This document shows, in pieces, positions 11,824-22,135 of a stretch of DNA of 64,000 nucleotides. The notes under the pieces were generated by a model. The model saw nothing but the letters and a program-made list of their open reading frames with translations, was not told the origin of the DNA and searched no databases. Source of the stretch: Rebecca billardiae RCC1528 (taxonomy: Eukaryota > Haptophyta); contig OZ251222.1 of the NCBI GenBank assembly GCA_965240325.2, forward strand, positions 682,001-746,000, in the 5' to 3' direction. Each line of letters starts with the position of its first letter. The first letter of the stretch is position 1. The translations under genes were made by a program, and so were the position numbers.

Positions 11824-14087
11824 ATGACCGTGCTGCGCGTGCGCGTGGTTGGCGGCGACAGGCAGCTCGCGCGCAACGAGCTCAGCGTGCCCTCTGACTG
11901 GACTGTCGCGCAGCTCGCGAGCCTGCTGCGCCGCGGTCTCAGCGCTGGCGCCGAAACGAGCGTGGCCATCTCGCTCGGCGGTTTTGGCGCCCTGCTCCCG
12001 CCGCACCAGCCGCTCAGCAGCGTGCACCTGGCGCACGCGCGCGGGGGCGTCCTCGAGGTGACGTACGCGACGTCGACGCAGTCGATCGAGCTGTCCGACA
12101 TCCTCTCCTCGCCCGCCGACGATCTGTCCAGCACCCAATCCGCGCCGCACCCGCTGCCCGAGGGCCAGCAGGGCGCTGACATCTCAGCATGCACGTACCT
12201 CAACCGCGGCGGCCGGAGAGACGACGACGCGATGGCGGCCGTGCGGCCGAGCAACGGCGGGCGCGTGCCGCGCGTCGTCTACGCCGTGCTCACGCTGGAC
12301 ATGTGCGCCGTCGGCCTCGTCATCCCGCTGCTGCCCACGTACTGCCGGATGCTCGGCGGCGACGCCGCGTTCGCTGGTGTGCTCCAGGCGTCGTATGGGC
12401 TCGCGCAGGTGGCGGGCGCGAGCCTGCTGGGGGGTCTCTCGGACCGAGTGGGCCGGCGGCTGATCCTGCTGCTCTCCCTCAGCGGAGCCATCGCGGGCTA
12501 CGCCGTGATCGCGCTGAGCGTGCGCGCGCGCGCGTCAGTGTGGTGGCTGCTGCTGAGCCGCCTTCCGATTGGGCTGACGAAGCAGACCGTGGCGGTGACG
12601 CGCGCGATGGTGAGCGACTGCACGATCCTCTCAACGCGCGCGCCGGCCCTCGGCCGCCTCGCCGCCGCGGGCGGCCTCGGCTTCGTCTTCGGCCCGGCGA
12701 TCGGCGGGATCCTCTCTGCGGCCATCTCGCCGCTCGCGCCGCCGCTTGTCGCGGTCGGCTGCTTCACCCTCGGCTTGCTGCTCGTCGCGACGTGCCTGCC
12801 GGAGACGGTGCCGGCCGTGCTCGCGCAGAGCGAGTTCCGCGCGTGCGAGCGCGCCGCCCGCGAGCTCCTCGAGGCGAGCGCGCGCGCGCACGCGCTCAAC
12901 ACGTGCGCGCGCACGTACGCGCGCGGCGGCGGCGACGGCTCGAGCGGCGCGGACGGCCTCGGCGCCTTCCTGGCGCGCACGGCGCCCGTCCCGCTGTCCG
13001 GCACGGACGGCAGCCTGCTGCCGGTGGACAGCGCCGAGGCGATCGGGCGCGACGCCATCCGCAGCTGGCGCGCAGACGCGCCCGCCGCGCCCCTGCTCCG
13101 CGCCGCCGACCTCGACGCCGCGCTCGACGTCTGGGCGCGCGTGCTCGGCCAGCGCGCGAGTGCGGACGGGCTGGTCACGAGCGGCGAGTGCGTCGCCGAG
13201 CTGGAGCGGCTGTACACGCAGGCGAAGCAGGCGAAGGGGCTGCTGCCGAGCGCGCCGGCGGAGGGCGCGCTCGGCCGCGCGCCCGCGCCGCGCTCGACGG
13301 CGGCCGCTGCTCGCACCGAGCTCACCACCTCGCTCTGCTCCATTGTGCGCGAGCTGCGCGCTCGGCCGCTGCTCACAGAGCTCTGTGCCGTCCGGCTGCT
13401 CGCAGAGATGGCTGTGCTGCTCGTGCACAACACGTTCCCGTCCTACGCCGACGTGCGCGCGCGCACGCGCACTCGCGCGCGCACGCGCCCGCGCGCGCAC
13501 GCGCCGCTCGCTCACATGCAACGCGCGCGCGCACCACGCGCTGCCGACCGCCGTGCGTGCGTGCGCCGCAGGAGCACCTAGGCCTGAGCGCCAAGCAGAC
13601 CGGGTATGTGATGACCCTCGCAGCCGCTATGAGCGTGCTGGTCGACATCGGCGTGCTCCCGCGGCTGCTCCGCAGCCGGCTGCTCGACGTGCGCTCGACC
13701 GCGCTGCTCGGCCTCGTGGTCGCCGCGTGCTCCCTGCCGCTGTGCGGCGCCGTGCACTCGGTGCGCGCGCTCGTGGGCTGCCTGGTGGTCGTCTCGGCCG
13801 GGGCGAGCCTGCTGCGCACGGCGCTCAGCACTCTGATGGTCAACGCGGTGCGGCGGCAGGACAGCGGGATGGTGAGCGGCGTGATCGACTCGATCGAGTC
13901 CGTGTGCCGCGTGGCGGCGCCCCTCGCGGGCGGCATGCTCCTGAAGCACCAGGGCGCGTGGGCGCCCGGCGCGGTCGGCGGCTGCCTGGCCTTCATCGGC
14001 GCTGTCGAGCTGCTCACCTCCGCAGCGCCCGCCGCGGGCGGCGCGGGCAACAGCGCCAAGCCCACAGGCGAAGACAAGGCCAAGTAG
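11824..14087 (+). CDS. MFS transporter with ubiquitin-like N-terminal region
   Basis: Exon 1 is 11824-13452 and exon 2 is 13572-14087. The 119-bp intron runs GAC|gtgcgcgc to gccgcag|GAGCAC, phase 0, giving about 714 residues. From residue 144 the protein is a major facilitator with a first helix VYAVLTLDMCAVGLVIPLLP and the loop 2-3 signature LLGGLSDRVGRR (GxxxDRxGRR), most like the TetA/MFSD9-10 drug:proton antiporter branch. Further helices follow, then a long hydrophilic loop (about residues 335-500) between the halves, then GLSAKQTGYVMTL and the second half. Residues 1-80 (VLRVRVVGGDRQLARNELSV ... LGGFGALLPPHQPLSSVHL) have the spacing of a ubiquitin-like beta-grasp fold, which is inference. 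The C-terminus is short and charged. The substrate is unknown. The ATG at 11824 is the first in frame after the divergent spacer. Confidence 0.8.
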
Positions 14088-14317
14088 CAGGCACGTGTCA
14101 GATGGGCATGCAAGGGCACTGCCATTCTGAGGCTGCACCGTGCACGGGCGGCACAGTGCGGCCACACAAGACGACGGCTCAAGATTATTCATTCATGCGC
14201 GCGCGCCGCATTCGGCGCGGGCTGCTTTCGCAGCTTTCGGTCGATCCGACTGGCGACTCTGCGCCGCCGACTCAGTCGATCCTCTGAGGCTAGTATTGAG
14301 TCATGATCCGCTCGCTG

Positions 14318-14352
<35 letters not shown>

Positions 14353-15168
14353 CGGCCGAGTTATGTAGTCCGCGTGATGACGATATTACTTATTAGTTAT
14401 AGACGGATCCGTCAACGGTCGTCACCGGTCACGTCACCGTGTAGGACTACTGTACTCTGATCACTGATGTATGTCTCACTACGACTGATGACGATGATTC
14501 TACTCGGATTATCTATCGATCTGCTGAGAGCCTGAGACTGATGACGCCGAGTCTGCTCAGTCAGTGAGTCACAGTGACGGTCAGTCGTCAGTCACTCATC
14601 AGCCTGTAGTTAGACTCATAATACTATACTACAATTATTTATAGCACTACTTGAGACTCAGTAGTCTCGGAGACGGACGGAGTCGAGAGACCGAGTGAGT
14701 AGACTGCATTACGACGACTATACTGATGATGGCAACTTATTTTGCCCTGCTAGCCCGGCAGCACCATTGACTGCTCACGCCACTCGATCTTAATGAGAGA
14801 ATATTGTTATTCAGACACCGTTACTCGCAGCCCGTCTGCCTAGTTATTCCTAGTAGCTACTAGTCAACTGCGACGAGTGCGGCACCGTACGCGGGCCGCC
14901 GGCTGTCGGGCCGCACCGCGCACATCACCCGCGCATGATGCCATCAAATCGATCCGACGATGCCAGTCAGTCTGCTTACTTCTACTTTCTACTTAGAACT
15001 AGTCCAGCCGTCGACCGTACCCGACGGTACCCGTGGCCATGTCCCGTGCTGACGCCGTGCAGGCCGTGACCAATGCCGTCGGCCGACATCGATGGCCTGG
15101 GGCTGGACGCACATCGACTCGACGGCATGCTGGCCAGCCCCGCCCATGCCCGCGTTGCTATCTCCATG
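14088..15168. other. Intergenic spacer rich in short repeats, no gene seen
   Basis: About 1.1 kb of moderate GC between convergent genes, with a (GA)n tract and many degenerate GAGTC/CAGTC words (for example 14540-14600). No exon or RNA gene is recognised. Confidence 0.6.
14322..14350. repeat. (GA)n microsatellite
   Basis: An uninterrupted AG dinucleotide run of about 29 bp downstream of the MFS gene. Confidence 0.95.
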
Positions 15169-15615
15169 TCAGCGGCTGCACATCAATGGGCCCTTTAGAC
15201 CCAGTGCCGTAGCAGCAGCGAGAAGTGCGGCAGCAGCACTCAGGGCGAGCGAATGCTGCCATGCACTCTTGGGAGAGCGCGTGGTGGCGGTGGGCGTGCC
15301 GGGCCTTCGCCTTCTCGTCTGCAGCTCGTAACGACGCGCGACCTGTTCGTCAGCGTCGTCGAGGACTCCGATGGCGTACGTGCGCAGCTCAGCTTGGGCC
15401 TTCTGCGTGCTGTGCACGCCCACCTCGTGCCACGCGCGCGTGGCATCCTTGCCGACGTACGTCATGATGGCCACCACTGTCGTCACCGGCCCATCCTTCC
15501 ATCCGGGGTGGTTCATGATGTGCGGCGTGATGTTGTACACCACACCGTCCACTGCAATCCACGCGTCTTCGCGTCGATTGTGCTTCGCGAGCTCGTCGCG
15601 ACTGACGAGCCTCAT
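15169..15615 (-). CDS. Cytochrome b5-domain protein, tail-anchored
   Basis: 148 residues from an ATG at 15615. Residues 3-85 are a cytochrome b5-like haem domain: RLVSRDELAKHN, AWIAVDGVVYNIT, then HPGW (H36, HPGG in most relatives) and EVGVHST with H68 as the likely second haem-ligand histidine; H63 also lies nearby. The last 25 residues (SLALSAAAALLAAATALGLKG) form one hydrophobic helix, so the protein is probably anchored in the ER or outer mitochondrial membrane with the domain in the cytosol, acting as an electron carrier. The W in place of the second motif glycine and the extra residue before H68 are divergent. The frame stays open upstream to an ATG at 15735, but that would overlap the divergent reductase gene, so 15615 is preferred. 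Confidence 0.75.
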   Translation of the reverse strand: MRLVSRDELAKHNRREDAWIAVDGVVYNITPHIMNHPGWKDGPVTTVVAIMTYVGKDATRAWHEVGVHSTQKAQAELRTYAIGVLDDADEQVARRYELQTRRRRPGTPTATTRSPKSAWQHSLALSAAAALLAAATALGLKGPLMCSR

Positions 15616-15718
15616 CCTTCCGATTCTACGACGAACGTCCCAGACGGTGCGCACGGACGATCGGCAGTTCGGCACCGCGCGATGCAGATTTGCCCACCCG
15701 CCACGACGACGAAGCACG
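15616..15718. promoter_or_regulatory. 103-bp divergent promoter (cytochrome b5 / aldo-keto reductase)
   Basis: Only 103 bp separate the two ATGs, so transcription of both genes must start from this interval or overlap the neighbour. Both products are redox proteins, which makes co-expression plausible but unproven. Confidence 0.5.
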
Positions 15719-16948
15719 ATGGCGAGTCTCCTCATCCACGCGGCAGCTTTGGGGTCACTGCCCGCGGGAGAAAGGCTCGGCCCGAACGTGACCCTGGCGA
15801 ATGGGGTGGTCATGCCGCGCGTCGGCTTTGGTTGCGCGGGCCGCCTCGGCGCCGACGTGCTCGGAGAGGCGCTGCGAGCCGGGTATCGCGCCTTTGACAC
15901 CGCGCAAGCGTGGGAGTGGTACGACGAGCCCAGGCTGGGCGAGGCGATCGCGGCGAGCGACGTGCCTCGCTCCGCGCTCTTCATCACCACGAAGGTGCAC
16001 CCGCGCGACTTTGGCCCGAGCGCCACGCCCGCGGCCCTGCGCGACTCGTTTCGCTCGCTGCGGACTGACGTGCTGGACGCTGTCCTGCTGCACTACCCGG
16101 GCTGCTGGGGCAGTCTGTGCGGCGGCAAGAAGGCCGAGGGCGGCTGGCGAGAGGCCTGGCGCGCGCTCGAGGCGGCGTACGACGCGGGCACCGTGCGCGC
16201 CATCGGCGTGTGCAACTTTGGCGCCCACGAGCTCGGCGAGCTCTGGTCGTTCTCGCGAGTGCGGCCGCAGCTCGTCCAGAATTGGATGGACCCGTTCCAC
16301 GCGGACGGCGAGGTGCGCGCGTGGTGCGCGCAGCGCGGCGTGGTGTTCCAGGCGTTCAGCACGCTCGGTACGCAGCACCGCGTGCCCGCGGGCAACCCTG
16401 TCCTCCGCTCCGCCGTGATTCAGAAGGTCGCAGACGGCGCGGGCGTGTCCGTGGCACGCGCCGCCCTGCGCTGGGCGCTGCAGCGCGGCGCATGCGTGAT
16501 CCCTCGCTCGCAGGACGGCGCGCGGATGCGCGACAACTTGCGCCTCTTCGACTTCGAGCTCACGGAGGCGCAGCTGCGGGCGATCGACGCGCTTGACGGC
16601 ACCGACCCCTCGCATGCGCCGCGCGCGCCGCGGCCGGCCGACGCACCGCTGCCTGTGCGCTTCCGCAACCGCGCGCACGCTGACCTTGCGCTGCGCTGGG
16701 GTGGCGACGCGTCGGCGCGCTGGCCGATGCAGCCGGGTGCCGTAGTGGAGCTCACGACGTACGCCGGGCACACCTTCCAGGCAGAGCTGGCAGATTCGGT
16801 GGGCGATGCTGCTGGCGTCAGCGTCGTGTGGCGCCGCACTTTCACCGAGGATGATCTTGCAGCACTCGACGGCGGCGTGGCCGGACGCCAAGTGCACAAT
16901 GGCCAGCTGGCGGTCGACATTGAGATGCAAGACAAGGTAGAGCTATAG
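15719..16948 (+). CDS. Aldo-keto reductase fused to a VHL-beta-like C-terminal domain
   Basis: 409 residues, one exon, starting MASLLIHAAALG. Residues about 20-300 form an aldo-keto reductase (NADPH-dependent carbonyl reduction): NGVVMPRVGFGCAGR opens the barrel. The catalytic set is visible as FDTAQAWEWYDE (Asp and Tyr), TTKVHP (Lys) and LLHYPGCW (His). GVCNFGAHEL and VIPRSQDGARMRDNLRLFDF (cofactor phosphate-binding end of the barrel) follow. From about residue 310 comes PVRFRNRAHADLALRW ... PGAVVELTTYAGHTFQA, which matches the strand pattern of the VHL beta domain (FRNRS...W...PG...SYRGH). That similarity is from memory and needs a profile search. The remaining tail is acidic. No signal peptide is evident, so the protein is probably cytosolic. 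Confidence 0.82.
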   Translation: MASLLIHAAALGSLPAGERLGPNVTLANGVVMPRVGFGCAGRLGADVLGEALRAGYRAFDTAQAWEWYDEPRLGEAIAASDVPRSALFITTKVHPRDFGPSATPAALRDSFRSLRTDVLDAVLLHYPGCWGSLCGGKKAEGGWREAWRALEAAYDAGTVRAIGVCNFGAHELGELWSFSRVRPQLVQNWMDPFHADGEVRAWCAQRGVVFQAFSTLGTQHRVPAGNPVLRSAVIQKVADGAGVSVARAALRWALQRGACVIPRSQDGARMRDNLRLFDFELTEAQLRAIDALDGTDPSHAPRAPRPADAPLPVRFRNRAHADLALRWGGDASARWPMQPGAVVELTTYAGHTFQAELADSVGDAAGVSVVWRRTFTEDDLAALDGGVAGRQVHNGQLAVDIEMQDKVEL

Positions 16949-17440
16949 GATATGACGAGGATACTGTACGATGCGCGCGCGGTCTGGCCGATGGCTGCCT
17001 CAATCTGCGCGCAGACGATATGGATGCCGACAACGCTCTGAGACAGTGAGAGTCCGACCGGCTGTCAGACGACAGGCGACGCCGGGCAGACGCTGACGGC
17101 TGAGCCGCTGAGCGCAGCTTGCGCAGTGCTGATGGTGATGAAACTTCGTCATCGTCGGTCCATCAGGCGTCACTGACACTCTCGTCCGTCGTCTGCGGAC
17201 GTCTCGTCTCGCCCATCAGTCGCCCTTCGCGATGAATAAGCGTCGTATGACGATCGTCGTCGACTCTCCGACTCCGCACTCGCAGTCTCCGCGCCAGCCG
17301 CGCCGCGGAAGTGGGCCGCGCTGCCCGCGCAGATCAGCAGTCGTGACTTATTCAGTAGTAGTGCGAGATAGCGATGCTGAGTCTACGACTATGCTGATGA
17401 CGCCCGGAGACGATATCCGGTCGTCGTCACAGCGCGCGCA

Positions 17441-17442
<2 letters not shown>
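16949..17442. other. Intergenic, no gene seen
   Basis: A spacer between the reductase stop and the long microsatellites. Nothing coding is recognised. Confidence 0.6.
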
Positions 17443-17511
<69 letters not shown>

Positions 17512-17542
17512 GTATACGTATGTATATATATATATATATATG
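17443..17542. repeat. (TA)n microsatellite
   Basis: About 100 bp of nearly pure TA with a few TG/CG interruptions. It is followed directly by the CT tract. Confidence 0.95.
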
Positions 17543-17544
17543 CA

Positions 17545-17563
17545 TCTCTCTCTCTCTCTCTCT

Positions 17564-17638
<75 letters not shown>

Positions 17639-17729
17639 CTCTCTCTCTCTCTCGATCTCTCTCTCTCTCTGATCTCTCTCTCTCTCTCTCTCGAGATCTC
17701 TCTCTCTCGAGATCTCTCTCTCTCGTCTG
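17545..17729. repeat. (CT)n microsatellite with GATC/GAGATC interruptions
   Basis: About 185 bp of CT repeats. The 3' half is periodically interrupted by GATCT and GAGATCT. It borders the left end of the 1-kb duplication. Confidence 0.95.
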
Positions 17730-19732
17730 ATCGCCCCGGGGATGGCACCTGCTCGTCGCTTGATACGTCGGTATCATCATCATATATATATCATAATTAA
17801 AATTAATAGCGCGCAGCATGATGCACTGATATGAGCTGACAATGCTCAGTAGTATAGTGCTATCACATATCGTCATCATGATCATACTGGCTGATGATGC
17901 TGATGCAGTCAGTGAGTCTCGTCCTCATAAGTTTCTTAATTTTGCAGCAGACAGTTCGAGTGAGCAGAGCTGCTTCGTTCAGCTTGAGAGTTGACTAGCT
18001 AAGACTGAATCAACGGTATCATGTCCGGTGAGAGAGAGAGAGAGTCGGAGAGTCTAAACTTAGTAATTATATAAATGATTACAGAGAGCTAGATACAGCA
18101 GAACTTAGTGTTTGCCTCGGCGGCAGCGGCCAGCTGCTCCCTCGCTCGCCGAGCACGGAGCAAGCAGGGGGAGCACGCTAAGTGCGCTTTTGTCAATAAA
18201 TAATAATAACAAAATAAGTTGCGTCATCATCATCACTCAATCAAGTCCGTGTCAGACGAATGGCAACAGGCGCCGCATGCATGAGGCAAGTATGCGTTGC
18301 CGCATGGCACTTGGCAGGCGCCGCGTCTTAGGTGAACAGAGCTGTTTATCAGCATACACAGCTAGGCAGTGTCCTGGCGAGGTCAGGCTGTTAACAGTAG
18401 ACTCAGCAGGGCGGTCCAGGCAGCAGAGCCGTCGCGTTGATGCACCGCCGCCAACGGGAACGGCCCGTCGTCGGCTAGAAGGTGGGCAGAAAGTTCACAC
18501 GCGCTGCCTGGCTTCCGAGCATGGCGAGGCGAACCCGCACAACATTGCTCGAGAGCGTCGAATACGGCACTCCTATGAACCGAGCAGCGCGCAGCATGAG
18601 CAGCAGGTCGACGGCAACGCTGTCGTCGCGAGTGCTGAACTCCGCCTGCAACATCTCACGCCAGTCAGACGTTTTGCGTGCGAAGTCCTCGGCGACGAGT
18701 ACGCCGAAGTCGCGTTTGAGGCCTCTCGTCTGATCGCCCCGGGGATGGCACCTGCTCGTCGCTTGATACGTCGGTATCATCATCATATATATATATCATA
18801 ATTAAAATTAATAGCGCGCAGCATGATGCACTGATATGAGCTGACAATGCTCAGTAGTATAGTGCTATCACATATCGTCATCATGATCATACTGGCTGAT
18901 GATGCTGATGCAGTCAGTGAGTCTCGTCCTCATAAGTTTCTTAATTTTGCAGCAGACAGTTCGAGTGAGCAGAGCTGCTTCGTTCAGCTTGAGAGTTGAC
19001 TAGCTAAGACTGAATCAACGGTATCATGTCCGGTGAGAGAGAGAGAGTCGGAGAGAAACTTAGTAATTATATAAATGATTACAGAGAGCTAGATACAGCA
19101 GAACTTAGTGTTTGCCTCGGCGGCAGCGGCCAGCTGCTCCCTCGCTCGCCGAGCACGGAGCAAGCAGGGGGAGGCAGGCTCAGTGCGCTTTTGTCAATAA
19201 ATAATAATAACAAAATAAGTTGCGTCATCATCATCACTCAATCGAGTCCGTGCCAGACGAATGGCAACAGGCGCCGCATGCATGAGGCAAGTATGCGTTG
19301 CCGCATGGCACTTGGCAGGCGCCGCGTCTTAGGTCATAGGTGAACAGAGCTGTTTATCGCAGCATACACAGCTAGGCAGTGTCCTGGCGAGGTCAGGCTG
19401 TTAACAGTAGACTCAGCAGGGCGGTCCAGGCAGCAGAGCCGTCGCGTTGATGCACCGCCGCCAACGGGAACGGCCCGTCGTCGGCTAGAAGGTGGGCAGA
19501 AAGTTCACACGCGCTGCCTGGCTTCCGAGCATGGCGAGGCGAACCCGCACAACATTGCTCGAGAGCGTCGAATACGGCACTCCTATGAACCGAGCAGCGC
19601 GCAGCATGAGCAGCAGGTCGACGGCAACGCTGTCGTCGCGAGTGCTGAACTCCGCCTGCAACATCTCACGCCAGTCAGACGTTTTGCGCGCGAAGTCCTC
19701 GGCGACGAGTACGCCGAAGTCGCGTTTGAGGC
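17724..19732. repeat. Direct tandem duplication of about 1 kb
   Basis: Copy A spans about 17724-18722 and copy B about 18727-19732. They share non-coding flank (both contain GATCGCCCCGGGGATGGCAC near the left end) plus the 3' end of the fucosyltransferase-like gene. The offset is 1,003 bp at the left and 1,010 bp at the right because of small indels, including different (GA)n lengths near 18030 and 19035. The last 240 bp differ by about one base, so the event is recent. The copy A/B junction carries CTCTCG, which also ends the CT microsatellite, suggesting microhomology. Confidence 0.92.
18475..18722 (-). pseudogene. Duplicated 3' fragment of the fucosyltransferase-like gene
   Basis: It encodes the last 82 or so residues of the intact gene at 19485-20801 (LKRDFGVLVAEDFARKTSDW ... 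FLPTF) almost without change. It is cut at 18722, where the coding sequence joins the downstream flank of copy B. It lacks the donor-binding region and any start, so it should be inert unless transcribed by read-through. Confidence 0.85.
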
Positions 19733-20801
19733 GGCGCACCTGCTCCTGCTGCTGGTTGTCGTGTGCCAGCACGATGATGGATCCTTCGCGCGCTCCCAGC
19801 ATGGCGAGCGCGGCTCGGAGGTAGTCGGGCTGCATGCTGCACACCTCGTTTGCCACCGTCCTCTTACCATTCAGAAGGGTCCGCGGCCGGAGGCTGCGGG
19901 AGAACTGAGGGAGGAACATACCAAAACGACATTGACCCTCAGACCACCGCATATGCACGCCGGTGTAGTTTCGCGCAGCCAGCCCGTGGCCATCTTCGAA
20001 CGCGTCGATGATGGCGCGGAAGCGCTGCGCCGGCCGCAGTAAGATGTGTGCCATCGCTGTGGACTTGAAGGCGTCCGCATCTGCCATTGGTAGATCGTTT
20101 GCACTGCGTCGGGCGCCACGGTCAAACATTGAAGAACCGCGCACGCCATAAAACGCTGCTCTTTGGCTCGTCTGGCGAAGGATCAGCTGCTTCTCGTTGA
20201 ACAACGCGTCATCAGTGCTGTTTAGCACGCACAACCAGCTCCTCGTTGCCGCGAATATGTCCCAGTTGGCTCCCACCTGCTGGTGCCAAACCCCAGGGAG
20301 GACAACCGCCGTGGGTTCTGGTCGTTGCACGACGTCGAGGAGCATGTTCACGACCTCAATCAAGACGTTGTTCAGTCTCCCCCAGTTCTCGTCTCGCAGC
20401 GTGGTGGCCTCTGAGCCGTTTGGCATATTGGCGCACGTGGCATTGGTGATCGGCCACGGCAGGTCACCCTGGCTAGTGTTGGTTGAGGGTTGTCGCGATG
20501 CCGCCGGAAGCCACCATCCTGGCTCAAGCGCGGGCGGATCCCACTGCATCTCAGCAAACGCAGCATTGCCGTTGCCATGCCCTACCGGTACGGCTACGTC
20601 CGCCGAGGTCAGGGCCACAGACACCACTGCGAGGAGAAGTGCATGCTTGAACGTGCCGCCAACCGAGCTCGAAGCCCCCATCCTGCACAGCACTGCCGCG
20701 GGGGCAACAAGGAGCAGGAGGTCTGCAGGAGGCCTGCCTCTCCGTCTGGTGCTGAGTGCGTCACTGCGTCTACTCAAATTATTAATAAAACGGCCCGCCA
20801 T
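19485..20801 (-). CDS. O-fucosyltransferase-like secretory protein
   Basis: 438 residues, one exon. The N-terminal 65 residues include hydrophobic stretches (DLLLLVAPAAVLC and HALLLAVVSVALTSA), fitting a signal anchor. An alternative start at 20681 (MGASSSVGGTFKHALLL) would give a cleaner signal peptide. The core has WGRLNNVLIEVVNMLLDV near residue 140, NYTGVHMRWSEGQC with the HxR motif typical of GDP-fucose transferases near residue 280, a Rossmann-like GSIIVLAHDN and the acceptor-side VDLLLMLRAARFIGVPYSTLS. Several N-glycosylation sequons support a Golgi or ER lumen location. Fucose transfer is inferred from these motifs; a related GT-B family cannot be excluded. The 3' end is the source of the upstream tandem duplicate, and a CACTA-like element lies 50 bp upstream of the ATG. 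Confidence 0.7.
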   Translation of the reverse strand: MAGRFINNLSRRSDALSTRRRGRPPADLLLLVAPAAVLCRMGASSSVGGTFKHALLLAVVSVALTSADVAVPVGHGNGNAAFAEMQWDPPALEPGWWLPAASRQPSTNTSQGDLPWPITNATCANMPNGSEATTLRDENWGRLNNVLIEVVNMLLDVVQRPEPTAVVLPGVWHQQVGANWDIFAATRSWLCVLNSTDDALFNEKQLILRQTSQRAAFYGVRGSSMFDRGARRSANDLPMADADAFKSTAMAHILLRPAQRFRAIIDAFEDGHGLAARNYTGVHMRWSEGQCRFGMFLPQFSRSLRPRTLLNGKRTVANEVCSMQPDYLRAALAMLGAREGSIIVLAHDNQQQEQVRRLKRDFGVLVAEDFARKTSDWREMLQAEFSTRDDSVAVDLLLMLRAARFIGVPYSTLSSNVVRVRLAMLGSQAARVNFLPTF

Positions 20802-20850
20802 AACGCCTCATTATTATCACGTAACCAACATCCAATTATAAAGGGCCGAG

Positions 20851-21360
20851 CACTATAACTGTCAGGTTACCCAGATCGCGCGGAGTAAAAAACCCATCGT
20901 TTTGGTCAAAACTGGGCGCAAAGTCTGGTCTTTCTGCCGGCGGATCGCGTGATGGCAGAGGAGCGCTGCAGCTGCGCCTTCTCCCCCGGGCGACCCGGCG
21001 CCAGCGGCGCGGCGCGCGCGGGGCTGCGACTCGGCGCTCGCGCTCGACCCGTACGACAGCCGCACCGGACTCGCTGCGCCCCTTGGCTCGCTTGCCCACA
21101 GAGCGCCGCGCGGACCTGGCATGCGTGTCGCGGCCTGCACGCCCGAGGTGCCAATCTCAAATTTGTGCGACATTCAGGGCGGCGAGGTCGGCACCGTCGA
21201 CGAGTAGGATGGGTTCTTGACCTCCGCACGTCCCACGCGGAAGTCAAGAGCGCGTCGGAGCGGCCGGGGACCGCGACCTCGTCGCTGTGAATGTCGCACA
21301 AATTCGCGCACGTGGGCCGTGGGCACGTCGGCACGATGGCGCTGCCTGACAGTTATAGTG
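20851..21360. mobile_element. CACTA-like MITE, about 510 bp
   Basis: Perfect 16-bp terminal inverted repeats, CACTATAACTGTCAGG at 20851-20866 and its complement at 21345-21360, begin with CACTA as in CACTA/EnSpm transposons. The flanks (GAG and GCT) are not an obvious 3-bp target duplication. The interior is GC-rich with no transposase, so it would be non-autonomous. It also holds a second inverted repeat (21160-21176 / 21288-21304). Confidence 0.55.
21160..21304. repeat. 17-bp perfect (about 31-bp imperfect) inverted repeat
   Basis: AATTTGTGCGACATTCA at 21160-21176 is repeated inverted at 21288-21304. Allowing about three mismatches the match extends inward through CGAGGTCG. A stem with a loop of roughly 80-110 nt could form. 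Confidence 0.85.
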
Positions 21361-21717
21361 GCTTAGCCCCTTAGCTGGCGGGAGTCTGAACTGCAAATAA
21401 TAACAATCTTGTGAAAGCCGAGGAGGCGAGGGGGGGACGAAGGGCCGCCACTGCATGGGGCCGTGAGCCCGCGTGCCGGCCGCTTGGTGGCGCCGCCGCC
21501 GAGGACCCGAGGTCGTCTCCGTGTCACACATCGACGTGCGTCGGTTTGATATATGTGAATCTCGTCGGGCGTGTGTGAAAACTTGCATCAGGGGCGCTGC
21601 ATTCCTGCTAGTAGACTGCTTCTGTCGCGTCTTTACACTGGGCTGTCTGAGTCACTCCGCCGTAGCTGTACTCAGAGTACTCGTCACTGTCAGTGTCAGT
21701 GTGACTCTTGTAACACA

Positions 21718-21722
<5 letters not shown>

Positions 21723-21793
<71 letters not shown>
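21723..21793. repeat. (TA)n microsatellite
   Basis: About 70 bp of pure TA, preceded by the near-palindrome GTGACTCTTGTAACACAAGT. Confidence 0.95.
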
Positions 21794-21796
<3 letters not shown>

Positions 21797-22073
21797 ATAC
21801 TGTATTGTATCTGAGTCAGACATCAAACCGCCCGATGTCTCGACGTCATATGTGATTGCTGCCGATATTTACGGATCGATGCTGCCGTCGATGCTGCGCT
21901 GAGGCCGGCCGACATCTATATATATATATATATATAATATATTCGAACGCCGCGGTGATGATGCCATCATCATCTGAATAAAGCGTATCGATCGATCCAA
22001 GTGGCCCATCGGCATCGTCCACCGGACGACAGTGACAGTGTGAGTGATATGTCTTGACTGCTAACTACCTGTC

Positions 22074-22074
<1 letters not shown>

Positions 22075-22132
<58 letters not shown>
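22075..22132. repeat. (TA)n microsatellite
   Basis: About 58 bp of pure TA. A shorter TA run also lies at about 21916-21940. Confidence 0.95.

Positions 22133-22135
<3 letters not shown>

Noticed and set aside
17232-17885. Frames encoding runs of Ser-Leu, Tyr-Ile and Arg-Glu
   Set aside because: Direct translations of the (TA)n and (CT)n microsatellites.
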